A stretch of 64,000 nucleotides of DNA, taken from the NCBI GenBank assembly GCA_965267185.1, contig OZ253937.1, positions 2,356,001 to 2,420,000 on the forward strand, read 5' to 3'. Below the pieces are notes generated by a model. It was given only the letters and a program-made list of their open reading frames with translations, was not told the DNA's origin and searched no databases. The DNA comes from G965267185 sp965267185. GTDB lineage: Bacteria > Pseudomonadota > Alphaproteobacteria > UBA6615. Of this stretch, positions 33,463 to 42,206 are shown one piece after another (positions within the stretch are counted from its first letter, which is position 1; each line of letters begins with the position of its first letter). Position numbers and translations under genes: made by a program.

Positions 33463-34429
33463 TCTTGCCGGTAACTTCGCGGTTTTGCAGGGCCTTCAGC
33501 GCGTCGACCGCCTGTTCCAACGGATACGTACGCCCCACGTGAGGCTTTAGTCTTCCCGCTTCGTAGAGTTCGATCAAACGCTCATGGTTCTCGCGGGTGC
33601 GCTCGGGATAAGTCAGCGTGAACTGCCCAAACCGCACCGCAATCACCGACGCCCATTTCACCAGAATAATGTTGGTCGGCACTTGTACATGCTCGCCACT
33701 GGTGAAACCGACGATCAAGATACGGCCCTCGTGGGAAATCGCACTCAGCGACGCGCGAAAGGCATCGCCGCCAACCGTATCGAAGACCACGTTGAGGCCG
33801 CTCTCCGCCGTCAACTCCTTAAGCCGCTGACGTATGTCCTCGCTGGCATAGTTTATCAAATGATCGGCGCCTTGCTCCGCAACGATACCCAGTTTCTCGC
33901 CGCTGCCCGCGCTGGCGATCACCGTCGCGCCCAACGCCTTGGCCACCTGCACCGCCGCCATGCCGACACCGCCCGAGGCACCGTGTATCGCGACCGTCTC
34001 ACCGGCCTCGAGATGCCCGCAATCGACCAAGCCATGCCAGGCGGTGCCGTAAACCAGCATGAACCCCCCCGCCTCGAGGTCGCTCATCGCCGCCGGCACG
34101 GCAAAGGCGCGCTGGGCCGGCAGGGTTACCTCCTCGGCGTAGCCGTCATAGTGCGGGCCGCACCACAGCATCACCCGGTCGCCGATGTCGAAGTCGGTCA
34201 CTCCAGCGCCGCGGTCGATAATCTCTCCCATGGATTCCAAGCCGGGGCTAAACGGAAAGTCCGGTTTGTTTTGATAGGTGCCGGCGCAGGACAAGATATC
34301 GGGGAAATTTACCGCGCAAGCGCGTAGACGCACCCTGACTTCACCGCGCTCCGGATCGCGCGGCTCCACTTCATCAATACGCAGCACATCGGGCGTACCG
34401 TATTCGTGGCAACGAAGAACTTTGACCAC
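33446..34429 (-). CDS. NADPH:quinone oxidoreductase family protein (Zn-independent MDR)
   Basis: A 327-residue medium-chain reductase without the zinc ligands. RACAVNFPDILSCAGTYQ, FPFSPGLESMGEI, VAIHGASGGVGMAAVQ (NADPH loop) and VFDTVGGDAFRASL mark the QOR/acyl-CoA reductase group. The open frame extends far upstream through the neighbouring gene, but the family starts at VKVLRCHEYG; GTG at 34429 lies eight bases after the stop of the FadB-like gene, so the two are coupled. Likely acceptors are enoyl-CoA or quinone; not determined. Confidence 0.9.
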   Translation of the reverse strand: MVKVLRCHEYGTPDVLRIDEVEPRDPERGEVRVRLRACAVNFPDILSCAGTYQNKPDFPFSPGLESMGEIIDRGAGVTDFDIGDRVMLWCGPHYDGYAEEVTLPAQRAFAVPAAMSDLEAGGFMLVYGTAWHGLVDCGHLEAGETVAIHGASGGVGMAAVQVAKALGATVIASAGSGEKLGIVAEQGADHLINYASEDIRQRLKELTAESGLNVVFDTVGGDAFRASLSAISHEGRILIVGFTSGEHVQVPTNIILVKWASVIAVRFGQFTLTYPERTRENHERLIELYEAGRLKPHVGRTYPLEQAVDALKALQNREVTGKIILTT

Positions 34430-34436
34430 GGCTGTA

Positions 34437-36533
34437 TCAGGCTTGGGTAAACGAACCGCCCGATGCGGCGAGATCGCGCAGCAGCGCCGATGGCTGCCAG
34501 AGTTTGCCGTGCGCGGCGTGGAACTCTTCGACCCGCGCCAGCACCGTGGACAGCCCGACTTGGTCGGCATGATACATAATACCGCCGCGCCACCGCGGAA
34601 ACCCGAAACCGTATTGCCACATGATGTCGATATCGCTGGCCCGCAGTGCCACGCCTTCTTCGACGATTTTCGCCCCTTCGTTGACGGCTGCGTACAAACA
34701 GCGGTCGAGAATTTCCGCATCGTCGATCCGGCGCCGTTCAATGCCGTGCTCGGCCGCAACTTGCGCTGCAATTTCCTCAACTTCCGGATCAGGCACCGGC
34801 AGGCTGCCGCCGTCGCCATAGCTGTACCAGCCCTGGCCGGCCTTGCGGCCGAAACGGCCCATCTCGCACAGCCGGTCGGCAAGATGCACATAGCGTTCTT
34901 CCGGATCCTGCAGATGAGCCAGCGACTGGCGCATGCGCCAACTCACATCGAGGCCCGATAGATCGCTTACGGCCAGAACCCCCATGGGCATACCGAAGTC
35001 GCGTAATACGCCATCGATCTGCGCCGGGCTGGCGCCCTCCTCCACCAGAAAAATCGCCTCGCGCACCAACGGTGCGCGGCTGCGGTTGGCGACGAAGCCG
35101 TGGCTCACACCGGCCAGCGCGGCGACCTTGCCGAAGGTTCGCGCGATCCGCATACCGCTCGCAACCGCTTCCGGCGAAGACGATTCCGTGCGCACGACTT
35201 CGAGCATTTTCATCACGTTCGCCGGCACGAAGAAATGCAGGCCGATAACGTCTTCGGGCCGGCTGGTGGCTGCCGCCATCTGGTTGATGTCCATGTACGA
35301 CGTGTTGGTGGCCAGCACGGCGCCTGGTTTGGCCACCGCATCGAGCTTACCGAAGATTTCTTTCTTGAGATCGAGGTCTTCGAACGCCGCCTCGATAATC
35401 AGATCAGCATCGCTCAGCGCAGCATAGTCCAAACCAGTCGAGATCAGACCGAGGCGGCGGTCCATCTCGCTGGCATCGATGCGGCCACGGTCGACCATGC
35501 GCTGATAGTTTTCTCGGATTTTCGCCAGTCCCCGGTCGAGCGCCTCTTGGGATGTCTCTATCGCCGTGACCGGAATGCCAGAATCGGCGAAGCACATGAT
35601 AATGCCGCCGCCCATGGTGCCGGCACCGATAACGGCGCCGCTCTCAACCTTTCGCGGCGAGATATCCTTGCCGATACCGGGGACTTTCGACGCTTCGCGT
35701 TCGGCGAAAAACGCGTAGCGCAACGCTTTCGACTGCTCGCTATCCTTGCAGCGCCCGAACCGTTCCCGGTCAGCGGCAATCGCTTGGTCGTACGGCATCT
35801 TCAAACCGTCGATCACGCTTTCGATTGCTTCGAGCGGCGACTCCTGGCCGCGCATGCGCCGCGCCGCAAGGTCGCGGTACTTCTGGATCGTGTCAGCAAA
35901 ATCGTCAGGCGAGCCGATCCCCTCCTTGGGCTCGCTGGTGATGCGGCGATTGCGATTTTCATCGAGCACGCGCTCGGCGAAACCGATGGCACCGTCGAGC
36001 AGGTCTCCTTCGACGACCTCATCAAAAATGCCGTAGTCGAGCGCCGTGGCAGCATCGATCGGCTCACCGGTCACGATCATCTCCAGCGCATGATCGAGGC
36101 CCGTGACGCGCGGCAGGCGCTGGGTTCCCGCCGCGCCGGGAAAGATGCCGAGCTTCACTTCCGGCATGCCGACTCGCGCACTCGGCGACGCCACGCGGAA
36201 ATGACAGCCGAGCGCGAGCTCTAGCCCGCCACCGAGCGCCGTGCCGTGAACGGCGGCGATGATCGGTTTTTCCACCGTGTCGTAGTGGTCGACGACCACG
36301 ATAAGGTGCGGCTCGCGGGTCGGCTGATCGAATTCGCGAATATCGGCTCCCGCGGGAAAGGTGCGTCCCGCGCCGATCAAGACGACTGCCTCGGCGGCCG
36401 GATCGGCGGCCGCCCAGTCGATCTGCGTCATCAGCCCCTCGCGAACGGCCAAGCTGAGCGCATTGACCGGCGGATTATCGACCGTCACGACGGCAATCCG
36501 GCCCCGCACCTCATAACCGACGACATCGGACAT
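34437..36533 (-). CDS. FadB-like multifunctional enoyl-CoA hydratase/3-hydroxyacyl-CoA dehydrogenase (copy 1)
   Basis: A 698-residue fusion: crotonase domain (about 1-200), then 3-hydroxyacyl-CoA dehydrogenase NAD-binding and C-terminal domains. Crotonase catalytic Glu pair: HGTALGGGLELALGCHF and MPEVKLGIFPGAAGTQRLPR. NAD site: VIGAGTMGGGI; dehydrogenase His in GLHFFVPANVMKMLEVV. The layout is that of peroxisomal bifunctional enzyme and monomeric FadB-like (FadJ-type) proteins. AGGA precedes the chosen ATG; an earlier ATG adds 26 basic residues. A second copy lies at 42207-44339. Beta-oxidation of CoA thioesters in the cytosol. Confidence 0.92.
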   Translation of the reverse strand: MSDVVGYEVRGRIAVVTVDNPPVNALSLAVREGLMTQIDWAAADPAAEAVVLIGAGRTFPAGADIREFDQPTREPHLIVVVDHYDTVEKPIIAAVHGTALGGGLELALGCHFRVASPSARVGMPEVKLGIFPGAAGTQRLPRVTGLDHALEMIVTGEPIDAATALDYGIFDEVVEGDLLDGAIGFAERVLDENRNRRITSEPKEGIGSPDDFADTIQKYRDLAARRMRGQESPLEAIESVIDGLKMPYDQAIAADRERFGRCKDSEQSKALRYAFFAEREASKVPGIGKDISPRKVESGAVIGAGTMGGGIIMCFADSGIPVTAIETSQEALDRGLAKIRENYQRMVDRGRIDASEMDRRLGLISTGLDYAALSDADLIIEAAFEDLDLKKEIFGKLDAVAKPGAVLATNTSYMDINQMAAATSRPEDVIGLHFFVPANVMKMLEVVRTESSSPEAVASGMRIARTFGKVAALAGVSHGFVANRSRAPLVREAIFLVEEGASPAQIDGVLRDFGMPMGVLAVSDLSGLDVSWRMRQSLAHLQDPEERYVHLADRLCEMGRFGRKAGQGWYSYGDGGSLPVPDPEVEEIAAQVAAEHGIERRRIDDAEILDRCLYAAVNEGAKIVEEGVALRASDIDIMWQYGFGFPRWRGGIMYHADQVGLSTVLARVEEFHAAHGKLWQPSALLRDLAASGGSFTQA

Positions 36534-36647
36534 TTTCCTGCGCTCCCCTTTGGCGGCCATATACGCCACCGAACATCGGCGTATCTTGCAAAGCTCGCTC
36601 CATCGGGTCAAACAGGTGGCGCAGAAACTTCTGGGGGCAAACCGCTA

Positions 36648-37160
36648 ATGGCCGATGCCTTAATCGATAATTTCCGCATGCTTGCGGACTACAACCGGCG
36701 GGCAAACGAGTCACTCTACGCGGCGTGCGGCCAACTCAGCGACGACGAGCGTAAACTCACCCGCCCCGCCTTCTTCCATTCGATCCACGGAACGCTCAAC
36801 CATATCATGGTCGGCGACCGAATCTGGATGACGCGGTTCGAAGGCGGTGAAGTAGCGTCGACCAACCTGGATGCAATCCTCTACGAGGATTTCGGCGATC
36901 TTTTGAGCGCGCGCCGCGCCGAAGACAGGCGGATCGACAATTTTGTCGCCAATCTCGACGGCGGCTGGTTTGACGGCGATATCGTCTACGTCAACAACGC
37001 CGGCGCTCGCTGCGCCGATCCCAAACCGATGATCTTGGCGCATTTTTTTAATCATCAGACCCACCATCGCGGCCAAATCCACGATATGCTGAGCCAGACA
37101 GCGGTCGCACCGCCGTCTCTGGATCTTCATCGCACTCTGCGGCCGAATCCGACGAGCTGA
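36648..37160 (+). CDS. DinB-family protein
   Basis: A 170-residue four-helix DinB protein with a three-His metal site: His in HGTLNHIMVGD and the pair in NHQTHHRGQIHDML. Most such proteins are thiol-dependent transferases or metal-binding proteins of unknown role. The frame is open for 400 bases upstream through the divergent FadB-like gene, but GGGGG lies before this ATG and DinB homology starts here. Followed at once by the MaoC gene (5 bases), so one operon with MaoC and the kinase. Confidence 0.88.
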   Translation: MADALIDNFRMLADYNRRANESLYAACGQLSDDERKLTRPAFFHSIHGTLNHIMVGDRIWMTRFEGGEVASTNLDAILYEDFGDLLSARRAEDRRIDNFVANLDGGWFDGDIVYVNNAGARCADPKPMILAHFFNHQTHHRGQIHDMLSQTAVAPPSLDLHRTLRPNPTS

Positions 37161-37165
37161 ATGTC

Positions 37166-37621
37166 ATGAACTTCGCCCACCCCAACGACTTGCTCGACCA
37201 TGTTGGCGACGAAATCGGCGTCAGCGATTGGGTCGACATCGATCAGGCCAAAATTGACGCCTTCGCCAACGCCACCGGCGATCATCAGTGGATCCATGTC
37301 GATCCCGAGAAAGCCGCCCGCGAGGTGCCCGGCGGCAAGACGATCGCGCATGGTTTTCTGCTGCTATCGTTGTTTCCCGGCTTAAGCGACCAATTTTTCC
37401 ATATTGAGCAAAACAGCTACACGCTGAACTATGGGCTCGACCGGCTACGGTTTACCGCCATGGTTCCGGTCGGCTCGCGGGTGCGGCTGCGCCAGTCCAT
37501 CGCCAGCGCGGAGAAGGCGAAAGATGACGGCATACGCGTCGTGCTCGACGGTGTGCTTGAAATCGAAGGTAGCGACCGCCCCGCCGTTGTCGCGCAGACG
37601 ATCCGTTTGATTTACCCATAA
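37166..37621 (+). CDS. MaoC-family enoyl-CoA hydratase
   Basis: A 151-residue hotdog-fold R-specific hydratase. The hydratase-2 motif FANATGDHQWIHVDPEKA holds the catalytic Asp and His; GKTIAHGFLLLSLFPG follows. It hydrates enoyl-CoA to (R)-3-hydroxyacyl-CoA. Between DinB and the ACAD11-type kinase gene, which starts 18 bases later, it would act on the enoyl-CoA made by the nearby acyl-CoA dehydrogenase. Confidence 0.93.
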   Translation: MNFAHPNDLLDHVGDEIGVSDWVDIDQAKIDAFANATGDHQWIHVDPEKAAREVPGGKTIAHGFLLLSLFPGLSDQFFHIEQNSYTLNYGLDRLRFTAMVPVGSRVRLRQSIASAEKAKDDGIRVVLDGVLEIEGSDRPAVVAQTIRLIYP

Positions 37622-37639
37622 GCAGTAGGCGGACCTGCC

Positions 37640-38713
37640 GTGAGCACAGCCAAGCGCACATTCTCCCGCACCGACCAAGTGGTTCCGGTACTCGAACAGC
37701 ACCGCTTCGATACCGGCCCGCTAATCGCGTGGATGGAGGCGAATGTTGACGGCTTCCGCGCACCTATCGAAATCGCCCAGTTTCAGGGCGGCATGTCGAA
37801 CCCCACCTTCCTCGTCACCGACGCCGGCGACACCCGCTACGTGCTCCGCAAAAAACCGCCCGGCGAATTATTGCCCTCGGCACACGCGGTCGACCGCGAG
37901 CATCGGATCACGTCTGCGCTTGCCGATACGCGGGTGCCCGTGGTGCGCACGCTGGGCCTGTGCGACGACACATCGGTGGTCGGCACAGAGTTCTTTTTGA
38001 TGGAGCACGCCGCGGGGCGAATTTTCCACGACCCCTCGCTGCCCGACCTGTCGCCCGACGATCGCGTGGCGGTCTACGATTCCATGGGTGACACACTGGC
38101 CGCCCTGCACCAGGTCGATTTCGCCGCCGTCGGCCTCGACGATTACGGCCGTGTCGGTGGCTATATGGGCCGCCAGGTGCGCCGCTGGTCGCAGCAGTAC
38201 GAAGCGAGCAAGACCGACGAACTCGCCGAGATGGACCATCTGATGGCGTGGCTGCCGGAAAACATGCCCGACGATAGCGAAACGACCATCGTTCACGGCG
38301 ATTTCCGCTTAGAGAACCTGATCATTCACCCCAGCGAGCCGAAGGTGATCGCGGTGCTCGACTGGGAGCTGTCGACCCTAGGCCACCCGCTATCGGACCT
38401 TGCCTACAATTGCCTGCCCTATCACTGGCCGGAGGAATCGTTCGGCGATATGCGCGGTCTCGATCCCACGACTCCCGGTATCCCGGCAGAGCAGGACTAT
38501 GTGACGCGCTATTGCGAGCTCACGGGGCGCGGCGAGATCGATAATTGGACGTTCTACCTGGTGTTATCGCTGTTCCGGCTCGCCGCCATTATCCAGGGTG
38601 TTTACTACCGCGGCCTACAGGGAAACGCCGCCTCGCCCGAAGCGCTGCTGCGCCGCGACCTGGCGCGCCAACTCGCCCGCAACGCGTGGCAGTTGGTGGA
38701 AGGGAAATCCTAG
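37640..38713 (+). CDS. ACAD11-type APH-fold hydroxyacyl-CoA kinase
   Basis: A 357-residue aminoglycoside-phosphotransferase-fold kinase. FQGGMSNPTFLV and YVLRKKPPGELLPSAHAV, then VHGDFRLENLIIHP with catalytic Asp221, and LDWELSTLGHPLSDLAYN with metal Asp241. This wording closely matches, from memory, the N-terminal kinase part of mitochondrial ACAD10/ACAD11 and the kinase LvaA of levulinate catabolism, which phosphorylates 4-hydroxyacyl-CoA. It is not an antibiotic-resistance enzyme by context. GTG start; last four bases overlap the convergent monooxygenase gene. The ACAD11-type dehydrogenase lies 1 kb away. Confidence 0.92.
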   Translation: MSTAKRTFSRTDQVVPVLEQHRFDTGPLIAWMEANVDGFRAPIEIAQFQGGMSNPTFLVTDAGDTRYVLRKKPPGELLPSAHAVDREHRITSALADTRVPVVRTLGLCDDTSVVGTEFFLMEHAAGRIFHDPSLPDLSPDDRVAVYDSMGDTLAALHQVDFAAVGLDDYGRVGGYMGRQVRRWSQQYEASKTDELAEMDHLMAWLPENMPDDSETTIVHGDFRLENLIIHPSEPKVIAVLDWELSTLGHPLSDLAYNCLPYHWPEESFGDMRGLDPTTPGIPAEQDYVTRYCELTGRGEIDNWTFYLVLSLFRLAAIIQGVYYRGLQGNAASPEALLRRDLARQLARNAWQLVEGKS

Positions 38714-39033
38714 TCCGGCGCCTGATCGCGCTCATTCAGGCCATAGTCACGCACTACCTCGGCGACACGCAGGCGGTAGTCGGCGAACAACTCGCCGCGG
38801 CCTTTGGCCTGCGCGGCGCGATGATCCATGTGTTCGCGCCAAGCCTGCACCGCCGCTTCGTCGCGCCAGATGGAGAGCGATAGTAGTTTCCCCTCCTCGT
38901 ACATGCTGGAAAACCGCTCGATGGAAATGAACCCATCTATCTTGTCGAGTTCCGAGCGCAAGCCGTGGGCGATATCGAGATACTCATCAAGACTGCCTTC
39001 GCTCGGCCAAACTTCGAAGATAACGGCGATCAT
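38710..39033 (-). CDS. ABM-domain (antibiotic biosynthesis monooxygenase-like) protein
   Basis: A 107-residue ferredoxin-like-fold protein. MIAVIFEVWPSEGSLDEYLD, GFISIERFSSMYEEGKLLSL and SIWRDEAAVQAWREHMDH are the ABM strand-helix pattern seen in haem-degrading and quinol monooxygenases. AAGGAG precedes the ATG, which overlaps the stop of the methyltransferase gene (ATGA). Role unknown. Confidence 0.9.
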   Translation of the reverse strand: MIAVIFEVWPSEGSLDEYLDIAHGLRSELDKIDGFISIERFSSMYEEGKLLSLSIWRDEAAVQAWREHMDHRAAQAKGRGELFADYRLRVAEVVRDYGLNERDQAPD

Positions 39034-39554
39034 TCTTGCTCTCCTTGGGCGCCAGGATCGGTCCACGGGGTCGGGCGTGGCAGCCAGCGCGGCACGTTTT
39101 CCTTGTAGCGGCGATAATCGTCGCCAAATCGCTGCTCCAACCCCTTCTCTTCCGACAACGGGAAATAGATGCCGTTGATGACAAAAAACAGAATCAGCCA
39201 AGCGGCGATTGCCGACGACTGAAAGATCAGCGACTCGCCGAACAACATCAATAAGACCGAGGTAATCATGGGATTGCGCACATGGCGGTAGGGCCCGGCA
39301 ACGACCAGCTTCTGCGGCGGGTCCCACGGTGCGGGCGTGCCCTCGCCTTGGGTCACGAATAATCGCACCGTCCAGAGAGCGAGGCCGAGCCCGAGAATGC
39401 CAGCAATCAGGCCAATCCACAAATGGGCGTCGCCGAGCCCGGCGATTGTGAAATCAGTTTCGGCGTCGGTCGTGAACCAAAGGATGAGCGCTGGCACAAA
39501 CACCAGCGCGGTGCCGGGCAAGATCAAGACGGTGGCGAGCATGCGCCAGAACAT
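39030..39554 (-). CDS. Isoprenylcysteine methyltransferase-like (ICMT/PEMT) membrane protein
   Basis: A 174-residue integral membrane protein with four hydrophobic segments. The SAM-binding motif GPYRHVRNPM and the C-terminal EEKGLEQRFGDDYRRYKENV (with VPRWLP after it) are the ICMT/phospholipid-methyltransferase signature. Methyl acceptor unknown in bacteria. It starts 24 bases after the acyl-CoA dehydrogenase stop and overlaps the ABM gene, so dehydrogenase, methyltransferase and ABM protein form one minus-strand operon. Confidence 0.88.
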   Translation of the reverse strand: MFWRMLATVLILPGTALVFVPALILWFTTDAETDFTIAGLGDAHLWIGLIAGILGLGLALWTVRLFVTQGEGTPAPWDPPQKLVVAGPYRHVRNPMITSVLLMLFGESLIFQSSAIAAWLILFFVINGIYFPLSEEKGLEQRFGDDYRRYKENVPRWLPRPTPWTDPGAQGEQE

Positions 39555-39578
39555 CGGTCGATCCTCGATTCTCGCCTA

Positions 39579-40814
39579 CTACTCCGCGGCTTTCTGGGTT
39601 TTCGGCCAGCCGATCTGCCGTTTTAGTTCAAGCCGCGCGATCTGCTGACGGTGCACTTCGTCCGGGCCATCGAACAGCCGCATGGCGCGCGTGTGGGCGG
39701 CCATATAGGCAATGGGGAAATCGTCCGACATACCGCCGCCGCCATGGAGCTGCAGCGTGCGATCGATCACGTCGAGGGCCATCTTCGGCGCCGCCACCTT
39801 GATCATGCCTATCTCCTGGCGCGCTTCTTTGTTCCCGACCGTGTCCATTTTCCACGCCGCTTTCATCACCAACAGGCGGCACATGTCGATTTCGATGCGC
39901 GATTGGGCAATCCGCTCTTGGGTGATACTGCGGTCAGCCAACAAGCGGCCCCAAGTTTCGCGCTGGGCGGCCCGCTGACACATCAGCTCGAGCGCCCGTT
40001 CAGCCACCCCAATAACCCGCATACAGTGATGAATACGGCCCGGCCCTAAGCGTCCTTGGGCGACCTCAAAGCCCCGTCCCTCGCCAAGAATCATGTTCTC
40101 CGCCGGTACGCGTACATCGCGAAACACCACTTCGCCATGGCCATGGGGCGCATCGTCATAGCCCATGATTGGCAGCATGCGTTTGACCTCGACCCCCGGC
40201 GTATCCGACGGCACTAGGATTTGCGACTGCTGCTGATACGTCTTCGCCTTGGGGTCGGTCTTACCCATGAGGATGATAATCTTGCAGCGCGGATCGCCCA
40301 TGCCCGACGTCCACCATTTGACGCCATTGATCACATACTCATCGCCATCGCGCTGGATCGAACATTCAATGTTGCGGGCGTCGGAGGACGCTACCGCTGG
40401 TTCGGTCATGGCGAACGCAGAACGGATTTCACCGGCCAACAACGGCTCGAGCCATTGTTTCTGCTGCTCCGGCGTGCCGTACATATGGAGCACTTCCATA
40501 TTGCCGGTATCGGGGGCCGAGCAGTTGAACACTTCCGGCGCCCAATGCACCCGGCCCATGATCTCGCATAAGGGCGCGTATTCGACGTTCTTTAGCCCGG
40601 CGCCATGCTCGGCATCGGGCAGAAACAGGTTCCACAGGCCTTGGGCCCGCGCCTCCGTCTTGAGATCTTCGACGATCTGCGGCAATTGCCAGCGATTGTC
40701 TTGCCCATTGAGCTGTTCTTCATAAGCCGCTTCGTTTGGATAAACGTGCTCGTCCATGAAAGCGGTGAGCTTTGCTTGCAGCTCTTTGGTGCGGGGCGAC
40801 AGTTCGAAATCCAT
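39579..40814 (-). CDS. ACAD11-type acyl-CoA dehydrogenase
   Basis: A 411-residue FAD acyl-CoA dehydrogenase. FNCSAPDTGNMEVLHMYG, CSIQRDGDEYVINGVKWWTS, GEGRGFEVAQGRLGPGRIHH and DGPDEVH with the catalytic Glu read almost word for word, from memory, like the C-terminal half of mitochondrial ACAD11. In that family the partner kinase phosphorylates a 4-hydroxyacyl-CoA and the dehydrogenase half eliminates phosphate and rearranges to the enoyl-CoA. The matching kinase is at 37640-38713. Start gives the conserved MDFELSPRTKEL opening. Confidence 0.95.
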   Translation of the reverse strand: MDFELSPRTKELQAKLTAFMDEHVYPNEAAYEEQLNGQDNRWQLPQIVEDLKTEARAQGLWNLFLPDAEHGAGLKNVEYAPLCEIMGRVHWAPEVFNCSAPDTGNMEVLHMYGTPEQQKQWLEPLLAGEIRSAFAMTEPAVASSDARNIECSIQRDGDEYVINGVKWWTSGMGDPRCKIIILMGKTDPKAKTYQQQSQILVPSDTPGVEVKRMLPIMGYDDAPHGHGEVVFRDVRVPAENMILGEGRGFEVAQGRLGPGRIHHCMRVIGVAERALELMCQRAAQRETWGRLLADRSITQERIAQSRIEIDMCRLLVMKAAWKMDTVGNKEARQEIGMIKVAAPKMALDVIDRTLQLHGGGGMSDDFPIAYMAAHTRAMRLFDGPDEVHRQQIARLELKRQIGWPKTQKAAE

Positions 40815-40880
40815 AACACTGCTCTCCTTCGGCGTTCTTTGTATAGGATAGCGCTAACTGGCCCATAAGGGGGAACCATC

Positions 40881-41648
40881 ATGTCTGGTATGTTCGATCT
40901 AACTGGCAAGGTCGCCATCGTTACCGGCTCGACCAAGGGGATCGGCAAAGCGATCGCCGCCGCTTTGGCCGGTCAGGGCGCCAAAGTGGTGGTGTCGAGC
41001 CGCGATAAAGACCGCGTCGCTGAGACGGCCAAGGAGCTCGCCGGCGGAGAGGCCGAGGTTCTGGGTATCCCGTGCAACGTCGGCCGCAAGGAAGAAATGC
41101 AAAATCTGGTCGACGAGACCCGCGACGCCTGGGGCCAGATCGACATCGTGGTCGGCAACGCCGCAATCAACCCCCATTACGGCCCGTCGACGGAAATCCC
41201 CGACGAGATTTTCGCCAAGATGATGCACACCAACATTCAGTCGAACCTATGGCTGGCGCAGATGGTGGCCGACGAGATGCGCGCGCGCAAAGACGGCGCG
41301 ATTATCTTCACCTCGTCGATCGGTGGGCTGCGCGGCTCGGGTGTCATCGGCACCTACGGCATTACCAAGGCCGCCGATATCCAGCTCGCCCGCAATCTGG
41401 CGATCGAACTCGGGCCCGACAATATCCGGGTCAATTGCATCGCCCCGGGGCTGGTCAAAACCGATTTCGCCCGCGCACTATGGGAAGATCCGGACTATGC
41501 CGAGCCGCGCATCGCCGCCACGCCGCTGCGCCGCCTCGGCGAGCCGGAAGACATCGCCGGCGCGGCAGTGTATTTAGCGTCCAACGCGGGCCGCTGGATC
41601 ACCGGACAGACCATCGTCGTCGATGGCGGCGCCACGGTGATCGTGTAG
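40881..41648 (+). CDS. SDR-family dehydrogenase
   Basis: A 255-residue classical short-chain dehydrogenase. VTGSTKGIGKAIA is the cofactor loop; the active site has Ser in TSSIGGLRG and YGITK (Tyr-x3-Lys). GNAAINPHYGP replaces the common NNAG, as in the mammalian DHRS4-like branch. GGGGGAA precedes the ATG. It may oxidise the 3-hydroxyacyl-CoA produced by the ACAD11-like module, as LvaD does in levulinate catabolism; that is inference from position. Confidence 0.93.
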   Translation: MSGMFDLTGKVAIVTGSTKGIGKAIAAALAGQGAKVVVSSRDKDRVAETAKELAGGEAEVLGIPCNVGRKEEMQNLVDETRDAWGQIDIVVGNAAINPHYGPSTEIPDEIFAKMMHTNIQSNLWLAQMVADEMRARKDGAIIFTSSIGGLRGSGVIGTYGITKAADIQLARNLAIELGPDNIRVNCIAPGLVKTDFARALWEDPDYAEPRIAATPLRRLGEPEDIAGAAVYLASNAGRWITGQTIVVDGGATVIV

Positions 41649-41681
41649 AGCCGCGCGAAGCCAAGTAACTGGGAGCACAAC

Positions 41682-42176
41682 ATGGCAGATACCGACCTCA
41701 TCGAACCGACCGTCGACCCCAATGCGCGAAAACTGACCTACCGGAACCTCAGCGCACACAATGACGGCGGTGACAAAACGCTGGTTTCCGTGCGCGACAC
41801 CCCCACCCTGGTGATCGACCATCCGATCGAGCGCGGCGGCACCAACGAGGGCCCGACCCCGGTCGAGACGGTGTTGGGCGGGCTGGTCGGCTGCGACGCC
41901 GTCATCACCCACTCTGTCGCCAGTATTCTGAAGTTCGAATATGGCGAGATCGACTACAGATGCGAAGCGCAGATCGATACGCGCGGGCCCGCTGGAGTGA
42001 AAGGCGTGCGGCCCTATTTTGAGAAGGTCGTGGTGGAAAAAACCATTCAGACCAACGAGCCGGAAGACCGAATCGAGAAGCTGAAAAAGAACGTCGAGCA
42101 GCGCTGTCCAGTGAGCAACTTGATCCGCGACGCCGGCGTCGACCTCACCATCGATTGGATTATCCAGCCGTTGTAG
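41682..42176 (+). CDS. OsmC-family peroxide reductase
   Basis: A 164-residue OsmC/Ohr-type protein that reduces organic hydroperoxides with two cysteines: one in GLVGCDAVITH, the other in QRCPVSNLI. GGGAG precedes the ATG, 33 bases after the SDR stop, so they are cotranscribed. It may protect against fatty-acid hydroperoxides. Confidence 0.9.
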   Translation: MADTDLIEPTVDPNARKLTYRNLSAHNDGGDKTLVSVRDTPTLVIDHPIERGGTNEGPTPVETVLGGLVGCDAVITHSVASILKFEYGEIDYRCEAQIDTRGPAGVKGVRPYFEKVVVEKTIQTNEPEDRIEKLKKNVEQRCPVSNLIRDAGVDLTIDWIIQPL

Positions 42177-42206
42177 GGATCTCTACGGGCAGCCAGAAAT
42201 ACTTAT

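Noticed and set aside
34430..34891. Long N-terminal extension of the quinone oxidoreductase frame
   Set aside because: It lies inside the FadB-like gene in another frame and reads basic, low-complexity sequence; the family starts at GTG 34429.
37640..38713. Aminoglycoside resistance gene
   Set aside because: The APH fold is present, but motifs and context match the ACAD11/LvaA kinase branch and not drug phosphotransferases.
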